A stretch of DNA of 14,275 bases from an uncultured Eubacteriales bacterium (lineage in GTDB: Bacteria > Bacillota_A > Clostridia > Oscillospirales > Oscillospiraceae): assembly GCA_949747935.1 (NCBI GenBank), contig CATKHE010000148.1, positions 1-14,275 of the forward strand, written 5' to 3'. The notes beneath the pieces are model-generated. The model was not told the DNA's origin, did not search any database, and saw only the letters and a program-made list of their open reading frames with translations. A program made the translations under genes and the position numbers. Of this stretch, positions 6,272 through 13,245 are shown one piece after another (within the stretch, counting starts at the first letter, position 1; every line of letters begins with the position of its first letter).

Positions 6272-6595
6272 ATGAGAAGACGGAAATCACCCTTGGGCCC
6301 CCTGCTGCGGGGACTGCTTACACCGGTGTTCGCAGCGGCGGTGCTGGTGTGTTTCTCCACCGCTCTGAACAGCCTGGACGGCGGCCGGGACCAGGAGGAC
6401 CAGCGGCAGCTGGAGGAGGCCCTGCGCCGGGGCTGTGTGGCCTGCTATGCGGTGGAGGGGGTCTATCCCCCCAATCTGGACTATCTGAAGGAACACTATG
6501 GGATTCAGGTGGATGAGGAGCGGTACACGGTGGTCTACACCGCCTTTGCCGAGAATCTGATGCCCGATATCACGGTGCTGGTACATAAGCCATGA
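6272..6595 (+). CDS. Small single-pass membrane protein of the pilus operon (pseudopilin-like)
   Basis: 107 residues. A basic N-terminus (MRRRKS) is followed by one hydrophobic helix at about 14-33 and then a helix rich in charge (GGRDQEDQRQLEEALRR), the shape of a pilin stalk. The C-terminal half carries GVYPPNLDYLKEHYG and NLMPDITV, a pattern I associate with short clostridial proteins found beside GspF genes. Two cysteines lie in GCVACYAVEG. No canonical class III prepilin cleavage site (Gly then Phe/Met with Glu at +5) is visible. The gene begins 6 bp after the platform gene stop, and its ATG region has only a weak ribosome site, so translation is probably coupled. Export through the platform is inferred from context. 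Confidence 0.75.
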   Translation: MRRRKSPLGPLLRGLLTPVFAAAVLVCFSTALNSLDGGRDQEDQRQLEEALRRGCVACYAVEGVYPPNLDYLKEHYGIQVDEERYTVVYTAFAENLMPDITVLVHKP

Positions 6596-7071
6596 GACGA
6601 AAATCAATCCAACATCATACCGACGCTCTGGCCGCCCTGCTGCTCTTCGGCGTGTTTGCCGCCTGTATTCTGGCGGTGCTGCTCACTGGGGCGGACGCCT
6701 ACCGCCGCCTGACCCTGCGGGACCGGGCGGTGGGGGACCGGCGCGCCTGCGTGCAGTATCTGGCTACCCGGGTGCGTCAGGCCGACTACGCCGGCAGCGT
6801 GGCGGTGGAGGACTTCGGCGGCGGCGCTCTGGTTCTCAACGCCGACAGCGACTACCCCACTTGGCTGTACTGCCGGGATGGCTGGCTGATGGAGCTGTTC
6901 TGCTACGTGGAGGAGCGCCCCGGTCCGGAGGACGGACAGCCCCTGATGGAGGCGGAGAACCTGTCATTCGAGCTGGAGGACGGACTGCTTGCCATCAACG
7001 TCACCATGCCGGAGGGAAAGACCGAAACCCTGCTGCTGTCCCTGCGGGGCGGAGAGGAGGGCGCGCCATGA
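6592..7071 (+). CDS. DUF4860 family pseudopilin-like protein
   Basis: 159 residues. A short basic N-terminus (MRRKSIQHHTD) leads into one membrane helix (about 12-33), then ADAYRRLTLRDRAVGDRRACVQYLATRVRQAD, a long amphipathic stretch as in pseudopilin stalks (split here across helices), and a beta-rich C-terminal half (LVLNADSDYPTWLYCRDGWLMELF). This agrees with DUF4860, known as a small component beside GspF and PilT genes in Clostridia with no assigned biochemical role. There is no Glu at +5 and no clear prepilin peptidase site; Asp11 is the only acid before the hydrophobic core. The ATG overlaps the previous stop by 4 bp (ATGA), so translation is coupled. Confidence 0.78.
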   Translation: MRRKSIQHHTDALAALLLFGVFAACILAVLLTGADAYRRLTLRDRAVGDRRACVQYLATRVRQADYAGSVAVEDFGGGALVLNADSDYPTWLYCRDGWLMELFCYVEERPGPEDGQPLMEAENLSFELEDGLLAINVTMPEGKTETLLLSLRGGEEGAP

Positions 7072-7526
7072 GGAGCAAAGCGCCTTTGGCCATGATGGAG
7101 CAGATGGTTATGCTGCTGGTTTTCGCTTTGGCCGCCGCCCTGTGCCTTCAGGCCTTTGTGAAGTCGGACCAGATGTCCAAGCGGAGCGAGGCCCGGGACC
7201 GGGCGGCCACGCTGTGTCAAAATGTGGCGGAGGCTGTCCGCCATAATGGCGGAGACCTGGAAGCGGCGCTGGAACGGGTTGCGGGAGCGGCCCCCAGCCA
7301 GCGGGACGGCTTCGGTTTCTTCATTCCCTACGATGAGGATTGGAATGTCATTACTTATGACGGCCGGCCACAGTCCGGCCGCTATACCCTGCGGGCGGTG
7401 GAGCTTGACAGCGGCATAGAGGGGCTGGGCAAGGCCGGCGTGGAGGCCTTTGTGTGGAACAACGGGACGATGGAGTCCCTGTTCACCATTGAAATCGCGT
7501 GGCAGGAGGTGGACGCCCATGGGTGA
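7068..7526 (+). CDS. Small single-pass membrane protein of the pilus operon (pseudopilin-like)
   Basis: 152 residues from the ATG at 7068, which overlaps the DUF4860 stop (ATGA) and has AGGAGG seven bases upstream; the open frame extends further 5' only through the neighbouring gene. One hydrophobic helix (about 9-30, MMEQMVMLLVFALAAALCLQ) is followed by a charged helix (KRSEARDRAATLCQNVAEAVR) and a beta-rich C-terminus with FGFFIPYDEDWNV and YTLRAVELD. A Glu (residue 11) lies at the helix start, but no Gly precedes it as in a normal prepilin site. Size, topology and position fit a minor pseudopilin; no specific family is recognised. Confidence 0.72.
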   Translation: MRSKAPLAMMEQMVMLLVFALAAALCLQAFVKSDQMSKRSEARDRAATLCQNVAEAVRHNGGDLEAALERVAGAAPSQRDGFGFFIPYDEDWNVITYDGRPQSGRYTLRAVELDSGIEGLGKAGVEAFVWNNGTMESLFTIEIAWQEVDAHG

Positions 7527-7977
7527 GCGGAAAAAGGAGAGCTTTTCCCCGCCGGCCCTGGGGGGCAGCTCGTTGCTGGTGGTCTTTGCCGTGCTGGCCC
7601 TGACGGTCTTCGCCCTGTTGTCTCTGTCCACCGTCCGGGCGGACATCCGCCTGGGGGACGCGGCGGCCAAGGCGGTTCAGGACTACTACGCCGCCGACGT
7701 CAAGGCCCAGGAGATCCTGGCCCGCATCCGATGGGAGGACGACGTCCCGGAGGGCGTGGGGGAGGCCGGCACCGACTTCAGCGGCCTTGAGTATACATAC
7801 CGCTATTCTGTCCCCATCTCGGAAAACCGGGAATTGCAGGTGGAGATCCAGCGGTCTGACCTTCGGGAACCGGGTAGGCCCTATTTCTGCCGGATTCTGC
7901 GCTGGCAGGCGGTCCAGACGGACGAGTGGGTGCCGGACGAGGGCCCGGGCTTCTGGGACGGAGAATTCATTTTTTAA
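7519..7977 (+). CDS. Small single-pass membrane protein of the pilus operon (GspK/PilX-like topology)
   Basis: 152 residues from the ATG at 7519; AGGAGGT lies eight bases upstream and the gene overlaps the previous stop by 8 bp. Extensions to 7450 would only read through the neighbour. The N-terminus ERKKESFSPPALGGSSLL leads into one membrane helix (about 17-40). GG before the helix resembles a prepilin site, but +5 is Leu and not Glu, as in GspK-type minor pseudopilins that lack Glu5. The helix continues as TVRADIRLGDAAAKAVQDYYAADVKAQEIL in stalk-like form, then a beta-rich C-terminus ends in FWDGEFIF. Role as a minor pseudopilin is inferred from topology and its place directly before pilT. 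Confidence 0.72.
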   Translation: MGERKKESFSPPALGGSSLLVVFAVLALTVFALLSLSTVRADIRLGDAAAKAVQDYYAADVKAQEILARIRWEDDVPEGVGEAGTDFSGLEYTYRYSVPISENRELQVEIQRSDLREPGRPYFCRILRWQAVQTDEWVPDEGPGFWDGEFIF

Positions 7978-7987
7978 GGAGTACGTT

Positions 7988-9046
7988 ATGGCGGAGCTTT
8001 TGGATTATTTGAAGCGGGCGGTGGAGGACAACGCCTCTGACCTGTTTATTGTGGCCGGCGGTCCGGTGTGTGAGAAGCTGGACAAGCGGATGGTCCCCAT
8101 CGGGGAGGAGCGGGTCCTGCCCAACGACACGGAGCGGATGATTACCCAGCTCTACGAGCTGGCCGGCCGCCCCACGGAGCAGTTCCTGCGGGACGGGGAC
8201 GACGACTTCTCCTTCTCCATGGGCGGTCTGGCCCGATTCCGGGTGAACACCTACCGGCAGCGCGGCTCCATGGCGGCGGTGGTCCGGGTGGTGGCCTTCG
8301 GCATTCCGGACTGGCGGACCCTGCACATTCCGGAGCAGGTGATCAATCTGGCTGAGCTGACCCACGGCATGGTGTTGGTCACGGGGACAGCGGGCAGTGG
8401 AAAGTCCACCACCCAGGCCTGTATCATCGACCAGATCAACAAGACCCGCAGCGGGCATATTATTACGTTGGAGGACCCCATCGAGTACCTCCACCGCAAC
8501 GCCAGGAGCATCGTCAGCCAGCGGGAGATCGCCATCGACACCGAGGACTACCTGTCCGCCCTGCGGGCCTGCCTGCGTCAGGCCCCCGATGTGATCCTCC
8601 TGGGGGAGATGCGGGACCGGGAGACCATCCACACCGCCATGACCGCCGCGGAGACCGGACACCTGCTCATCGTCACCCTCCACACCAAGGGCGCGGTGAA
8701 CACTGTGGACCGGATTGTGGATTCCTTCCCCAGCGGACAGCAGGGACAGGTGCGCGCCCAGCTTTCCATGGTGCTGCGGACGGTGGTCTCCCAGCAGCTG
8801 CTGCCTGACAAAAACGGGGGCGTGGTGCCCGCCTATGAGATCATGCATATGAACAGTGCCATCCGCAGCCTGGTCCGGGAAAACAAGAGCCACCAGATCG
8901 ACAATGTCATCGCGTCCGGCGGCGGGGAGGGGATGATCTCCATGGATCAGTCCATCCTGGCCCTGTACAGGGGGGGCGAGGTCACCCGGGAGACCGCCCT
9001 GGATTACTCCGACAACCCGGAACAGCTTCAGCGGCGGCTGGGATGA
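7988..9046 (+). CDS. pilT: Type IV pilus retraction ATPase PilT
   Basis: 352 residues from the ATG at 7988 with AAGGAG six bases upstream, 10 bp after the previous stop. Secretion-ATPase motifs are all present: Walker A GTAGSGKST (133-141, K139), Asp box ITLEDPIEYLH (D163), Walker B VILLGEMRD with E207, and His box TGHLLIVTLH (H225, H232). The C-terminus has AIRSLVRE (291-298), matching the PilT-specific AIRNLIRE motif needed for retraction; this and the length separate it from PilB/GspE, which are longer and carry a zinc-binding tetracysteine. It is a cytoplasmic hexamer acting at the GspF-type platform encoded at 5222. The second residue of Walker A, usually Pro, is Thr. It is the last gene of the operon; no terminator is seen after it. 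Confidence 0.95.
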   Translation: MAELLDYLKRAVEDNASDLFIVAGGPVCEKLDKRMVPIGEERVLPNDTERMITQLYELAGRPTEQFLRDGDDDFSFSMGGLARFRVNTYRQRGSMAAVVRVVAFGIPDWRTLHIPEQVINLAELTHGMVLVTGTAGSGKSTTQACIIDQINKTRSGHIITLEDPIEYLHRNARSIVSQREIAIDTEDYLSALRACLRQAPDVILLGEMRDRETIHTAMTAAETGHLLIVTLHTKGAVNTVDRIVDSFPSGQQGQVRAQLSMVLRTVVSQQLLPDKNGGVVPAYEIMHMNSAIRSLVRENKSHQIDNVIASGGGEGMISMDQSILALYRGGEVTRETALDYSDNPEQLQRRLG

Positions 9047-9071
9047 GGCAGCGCAAAAATCCTCTAACATG

Positions 9072-9100
9072 TTGACAGGGAACCATTTGGCCGTTACAAT
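9072..9100 (+). promoter_or_regulatory. Consensus sigma-A promoter of the hybrid kinase gene
   Basis: TTGACA (9072-9077) and TACAAT (9095-9100) are 17 bp apart. Predicted start is near 9107. The kinase ATG at 9134 is preceded by GGAGG (9121-9125) at 8-nt spacing. This separates the kinase from the pilus operon, though no terminator lies between, so read-through remains possible. Confidence 0.88.
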
Positions 9101-9133
9101 GAAAAGGACGCAGCAAACGGGGAGGAAATATAT

Positions 9134-12100
9134 ATGTATCGCTGTCATATGTATTTTTATTATGTCGGGCATCAGCGTGAATTGTATGAGATCATAAAGC
9201 AGGCAGAGCCGCTGGAAAGCTTTGTCCACACCTATCTGGAGAGCGGCGCGCCGGAGCGGGAGCAGACGGCCCGGGCGGATGTGATTCTGGCTGATCTGCG
9301 GGGCGTGCCGGCGGCGGAGACCGCGGCGGCGCTGGTGCGGGACATGCGGCGGGAGGCGGAGCTGATTGTCCTGGCGGAGCGGGAGCAGATCCCCCTGCTG
9401 TCAGGCTGCCTGCCGCAGATACGGGATGTCTGGACGCTTCCGATGGGGGAGGAGGAGCTGACTTTCCGCTTCCGGCGCTGGCAGGAGACGTGCAAAATGA
9501 GCCGGGATTTCTGGCAGACCAGTCAGTATCTGGAGGCCACCATCAACAGCACGCCCAGCCTGGTTTGGTTCAAGAACAAGGACGGCATTCATGAGAAGGT
9601 GAATGACAGCTTCTGCGTCACTGTGAACAAGACAAAGGAGCAGGTGCAGGGCCGGGGCCACGCCTATATCTGGGATGTGGAACAGGACGACCCGGCCTGT
9701 ATTGAATCCGAGCGGATTGTAATGGAGACGAAAAAGACCGCCGTTTCCCTGGAGACGGTTCAGACTGGAGCGGGAGTCCGGCTGCTGGACACCTACAAGT
9801 CCCCGCTGTATGATTTGGACGGCAGCGTGATGGGAACGGTGGGCGTGGCCATCGACGTGACGCAGGAGCGGGCCTATGAGAAGGAAATTGTCGATAAGAA
9901 TCACATGCTGGAGATGCTCTTCACCACCATGGACTGCGGTGTGATGTGCCACACCCTGGACGGAACCCGCATTGTCAGCATTAACAGGGCGGCGCTGCGG
10001 ATTTTGGGCTATGAGACCGCCGAGGAGATGATGGCGGACGGCTTTGACACTGTCGCCTCCTCTGTGCTGGAGGAGGACCGCTCCAAGCTGTACGCGTGCA
10101 TTCAGTCGATTGCCGAGGTAGGGGATAATGTCAGCGTGGAATACCGCGTTCATCATAAGAGCGGGGACATTCTGCATGTAATGGGCAATATCAAGCTGAT
10201 TGAGGAGAACGGTGAGAAATTTTATCAGCGGTTTCTCCTGGATGTCACTGCGCAGAAGCTGCGGGACCAGCAGGAGCGGGCGGAGAGCGAACGGCGGCAG
10301 ATGGAGCTGGTACAGGCGCTGAGCGTGGACTATAACCTGGTGTGCTACTTCGATCTGGATTCCGGCGCGGGGGGCCCTCTGCGGATTCACGACTGTAAAT
10401 ATGGAATCCTGGATGAAATCTTTGTGGGGGAAGCCTCCATTCGGGAAAGTCTGGAGCGCTATATTGGCCGGTGCGTCTATGTGGACGACCGGGACATTCT
10501 GCGGCGGGCGGTGTCGCCGGAAGACCTGCGCGAGCGGCTGAGTCAGAGGAATACATATTCGATGACCTACCGCACCTTCTGCGGGGAGGAGATTCGATAC
10601 TTCCAGATGAAGGCGGTCCGCGCCGGCGAGTGGAAGAACCGCCGGGATGTTGTGCTGGGCTTCCGCAATGTGGACGATGACACCCGCAGGGAGATGGAGC
10701 GGATGGACCTGCTGGAGGACGCCTTGATGCAGGCCAACCGGGCCAACAAGGCCAAAAGTGTTTTCCTGTCCAACATGTCCCACGATATCCGAACACCCAT
10801 GAACGCCATTATCGGCTTTACCGCCCTGGCCACCACCCATATCGACCAGCGGGACCAAGTGGAAAACTATCTGAAGAAAATCATGACCTCCAGCAACCAT
10901 CTGCTCAGCCTGATCAACGATGTCTTGGACATGAGCCGCATTGAGAGCGGAAAGATGTCGCTGGAGGAGAAGCCCAGCTCGCTGCCCGATATTCTCCACG
11001 GCCTGCGCAACATCGTGCAGGCTGACGTCCATGCCAAGCAGCTGGAGCTGTATATGGACGCAGTGGATGTAATGAATGAGGACATCTACTGTGACCGTCT
11101 GCGCCTGAATCAGATTCTGCTCAACCTGCTGAGCAATTCCATTAAATATACCCCGGCCGGCGGCGTAATCAGCATCCGGGTGACGGAACGGCCGGGCGCT
11201 CCGGAGGGGCTGGCCAAGTATGAGTTCTGCGTGAAAGACACCGGCATTGGCATGAGCGAGGAGTTTGTTTCCCATATCTTTGAGCCCTTCGAGCGGGAGC
11301 GCAATTCCACGACCAGCGGCATTCAGGGCACCGGACTGGGGATGGCCATCACCAAAAACATTGTGGATATGATGAACGGCTCTATTACGGTGAGAAGCAA
11401 GCAGGGCGTCGGAACGGAATTTACCGTCGCCATCACCTTCCGGCTGTGCAGCGAGGAGAAGAAGCCACAGGCCATCCCGGAGCTGAAGGGCTGCCGGGCT
11501 CTGGTGGTGGATGACGACTTCAACACCTGTGACAGTGTGTCCTGTATGCTCCAGCAGATCGGAATGCGGGCGGAGTGGACCCTGTCCGGCAAGGAGGCGG
11601 TGCTGCGCACCCGTCAGGCAGTGATGCGGGAGGACGATTACAGCGTATACATCATCGACTGGCTGCTTCCCGACATGAACGGCATAGAGGTGGCCCGCCG
11701 CATTCGCAAGGAGATCGGCGATCAGGTGCCCATCATTGTCCTCACGGCCTACGACTGGTCGGATATCGAGGAGGAGGCCAGGGAGGCGGGGATCACCGCC
11801 TTCTGCGGAAAGCCCCTGTTTTTGTCTGAGCTGCGCAGCTGTCTCCTGTCCGTGATCGGCGCGGAGGAGCAGGAGGAGAACGGCTCCCTCCGGCCGATGC
11901 TGACCCGGACGGGACGGATCCTCCTGGTGGAGGACAATGAGCTGAATCAGGAGATTGCCTCCGTCATTTTGGAGGAGGCCGGCTTTACGGTTGAGACGGC
12001 GGAGAATGGCCGGGAGGCTGTGGAGCGGGTGAGTGGGTCCGCGCCGGATTATTATCAGCTGGTGCTGATGGATGTTCAGATGCCGGTGATGAACGGCTAT

Positions 12101-12286
12101 GAGGCCACCAGGCTGATCCGTCAGCTGAAGGACGAGCGCCTGGCCCGGATTCCCATTCTGGCCATGACGGCCAACGCCTTTGAGGAGGATAAGCAGGAGG
12201 CGCTCCACGCCGGCATGGATGGGCACATCGCCAAGCCGATCAACATCGACAAGCTGCTGGAGACACTGAAAAATATGCTGAACTGA
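9134..12286 (+). CDS. Soluble hybrid sensor histidine kinase (N-terminal module, PAS repeats, HisKA, HATPase, two receivers)
   Basis: 1050 residues without membrane segments, so a cytoplasmic sensor. Residues 1-115 (MYRCHMYFYYVG start) form an uncharacterised module with pseudo-receiver features. PAS-like domains follow at about 130-250 (SLVWFKNKDGIHEKVNDSF), 259-375 and, less clearly, 387-510. The HisKA domain carries His550 in SHDIRTPMNAIIGF. The HATPase (about 655-770) has the N box NQILLNLLSNSIKY, G1 DTGIGM, F box FEPFERE and G2 GTGLGM. Receiver 1 (about 789-905) has DDD, D842 in IIDWLLPDMNG, and CGKP. Receiver 2 (about 929-1049) has VEDNELNQ, D980 in LMDVQMPVMNGYEA, and AKP. Both look phospho-competent. 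No HPt or DNA-binding domain is present, so output needs an outside phosphotransfer partner. Signal is unknown. It has its own promoter and strong ribosome site; a GC-rich hairpin without T-tract follows. Confidence 0.94.
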   Translation: MYRCHMYFYYVGHQRELYEIIKQAEPLESFVHTYLESGAPEREQTARADVILADLRGVPAAETAAALVRDMRREAELIVLAEREQIPLLSGCLPQIRDVWTLPMGEEELTFRFRRWQETCKMSRDFWQTSQYLEATINSTPSLVWFKNKDGIHEKVNDSFCVTVNKTKEQVQGRGHAYIWDVEQDDPACIESERIVMETKKTAVSLETVQTGAGVRLLDTYKSPLYDLDGSVMGTVGVAIDVTQERAYEKEIVDKNHMLEMLFTTMDCGVMCHTLDGTRIVSINRAALRILGYETAEEMMADGFDTVASSVLEEDRSKLYACIQSIAEVGDNVSVEYRVHHKSGDILHVMGNIKLIEENGEKFYQRFLLDVTAQKLRDQQERAESERRQMELVQALSVDYNLVCYFDLDSGAGGPLRIHDCKYGILDEIFVGEASIRESLERYIGRCVYVDDRDILRRAVSPEDLRERLSQRNTYSMTYRTFCGEEIRYFQMKAVRAGEWKNRRDVVLGFRNVDDDTRREMERMDLLEDALMQANRANKAKSVFLSNMSHDIRTPMNAIIGFTALATTHIDQRDQVENYLKKIMTSSNHLLSLINDVLDMSRIESGKMSLEEKPSSLPDILHGLRNIVQADVHAKQLELYMDAVDVMNEDIYCDRLRLNQILLNLLSNSIKYTPAGGVISIRVTERPGAPEGLAKYEFCVKDTGIGMSEEFVSHIFEPFERERNSTTSGIQGTGLGMAITKNIVDMMNGSITVRSKQGVGTEFTVAITFRLCSEEKKPQAIPELKGCRALVVDDDFNTCDSVSCMLQQIGMRAEWTLSGKEAVLRTRQAVMREDDYSVYIIDWLLPDMNGIEVARRIRKEIGDQVPIIVLTAYDWSDIEEEAREAGITAFCGKPLFLSELRSCLLSVIGAEEQEENGSLRPMLTRTGRILLVEDNELNQEIASVILEEAGFTVETAENGREAVERVSGSAPDYYQLVLMDVQMPVMNGYEATRLIRQLKDERLARIPILAMTANAFEEDKQEALHAGMDGHIAKPINIDKLLETLKNMLN

Positions 12287-12292
12287 GAGCTT

Positions 12293-12329
12293 CAGCCCCT
12301 CCCTGCCGGCAGACGGCGGGGAGGGGCTG
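12293..12329 (+). other. GC-rich 16-bp hairpin without T-tract between kinase and methyltransferase genes
   Basis: CAGCCCCTCCCTGCCG (12293-12308) pairs with CGGCGGGGAGGGGCTG (12314-12329) with a single G-U pair and a GCAGA loop. It starts 6 bp after the kinase stop. The following bases (ACAAGAGAACGG) have no T-run, so it is not a standard intrinsic terminator. It may protect the 3' end, pause polymerase, or reduce read-through into the methyltransferase gene. Confidence 0.6.
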
Positions 12330-12357
12330 ACAAGAGAACGGAGGAAAATGCGGGGCG

Positions 12358-13206
12358 ATGAATCCTGTTTTGAAATATCGAGGCGGGAAGTCGCGGGAGC
12401 TTCCCCATTTTTCCCGGTACATTCCGGAGGACTTTGACCGCTACATAGAGCCGTTTTTCGGCGGCGGCGCGGTCTACTTTCACCTGGAGCCGGAGCGGGC
12501 CATCCTCAACGACGTCAACGGCCGCCTGATGACCTTTTACCGGCAGCTGAGGGACTGCTATCCCAGGATGCGGGAGGAGCTGGACACCCTCCAGAGACAG
12601 TATGAGGCCAATCAGGCCGCCTTCCGGAGACTGAAGGCGGAAGCCCCGGAGCGGCGGGTTCCCAACGCCAACGAGGCGTTCTACTACGACATGCGGGAGC
12701 GGTTCAACCACCCGGATGATGTCTATCTGGACGGCGTTTTATACTTCTTTATCAATAAAACGGCCTATTCCGGAATGATACGCTACAACAGAAGGGGGGA
12801 GTACAATGTCCCCTTTGGCCGGTATCCCAATTTCAACACCGGGTTGATCAGCCGCCGGCACAGCGAGCTGCTCCAGGGCGCGGAGCTGTACAGCGTGGAT
12901 TACAGCCGGATTTTTGAGCTGGCGGGGGAGCGGGACTTCATCTTTCTTGATCCGCCCTATGACTGTGTGTTCAACGACTATGGGAATACCGACCGGACCA
13001 GCGGATTTGACGAGGGGGAGCACCGCCGTCTGGCGGCAGACTTCCGGAATCTGTCCTGCCGGGCGCTGATGGTGATTGGAAAGACGCCCCTTACGGAGGA
13101 GCTGTATGGGGACGCCGTGTGCGGCGAGTACCACAAGAATTACGCAGTAAATATCAGGAACCGCTTCCGTTACGACAAAATGCACATCATTGTGAAAAAC
13201 TATTGA
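12358..13206 (+). CDS. D12-class DNA N6-adenine methyltransferase (Dam family)
   Basis: 282 residues, near the usual size for Dam-type enzymes. It shows the N-terminal KYRGGKSRELP segment, the AdoMet-binding motif IEPFFGGGAVYFHL (residues about 30-43), NKTAYSGMIRYNRRGEYNVPFG in the central part (two motifs), and the catalytic DPPY in FLDPPYD (about residue 200). These place it in the D12 class with Dam and DpnM, which methylate adenine, often in GATC; the target here is not proven. No restriction endonuclease lies next to it, so it looks solitary. The ATG at 12358 is 13 bases from the GGAGG at 12340-12344, while an out-of-frame ATG at 12348 is at better spacing. No promoter is visible in 12287-12357, so expression probably relies on read-through from the kinase gene. 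Confidence 0.92.
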   Translation: MNPVLKYRGGKSRELPHFSRYIPEDFDRYIEPFFGGGAVYFHLEPERAILNDVNGRLMTFYRQLRDCYPRMREELDTLQRQYEANQAAFRRLKAEAPERRVPNANEAFYYDMRERFNHPDDVYLDGVLYFFINKTAYSGMIRYNRRGEYNVPFGRYPNFNTGLISRRHSELLQGAELYSVDYSRIFELAGERDFIFLDPPYDCVFNDYGNTDRTSGFDEGEHRRLAADFRNLSCRALMVIGKTPLTEELYGDAVCGEYHKNYAVNIRNRFRYDKMHIIVKNY

Positions 13207-13244
13207 AAAGGGAGGGGCATGACCTGGGTCATGCCCCTCCTTTT
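13207..13244. terminator. Bidirectional terminator between methyltransferase and carB
   Basis: GGAGGGGCATGAC (13211-13223) pairs with GTCATGCCCCTCC (13228-13240) around a CTGG loop. AAAG on the left and TTTT on the right supply U-runs in either direction. The two convergent stop codons lie at 13204-13206 and 13246-13248, directly on each side. Confidence 0.9.
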
Positions 13245-13245
13245 A

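Noticed and set aside
6861..7067. An extended N-terminus for the protein starting at 7068
   Set aside because: The extra residues come from the overlapping DUF4860 gene in another frame; AGGAGG and an ATGA overlap support 7068.
7787..7987. An extended N-terminus for PilT
   Set aside because: The PilT family start MAELLDYL coincides with the ATG at 7988, which has AAGGAG upstream; the extension is an out-of-frame reading of the previous gene.
9401..12226. A 941-residue minus-strand frame inside the hybrid kinase gene
   Set aside because: It is fully antisense to an intact 1050-residue kinase and has no recognisable domain; high GC explains the lack of stops.
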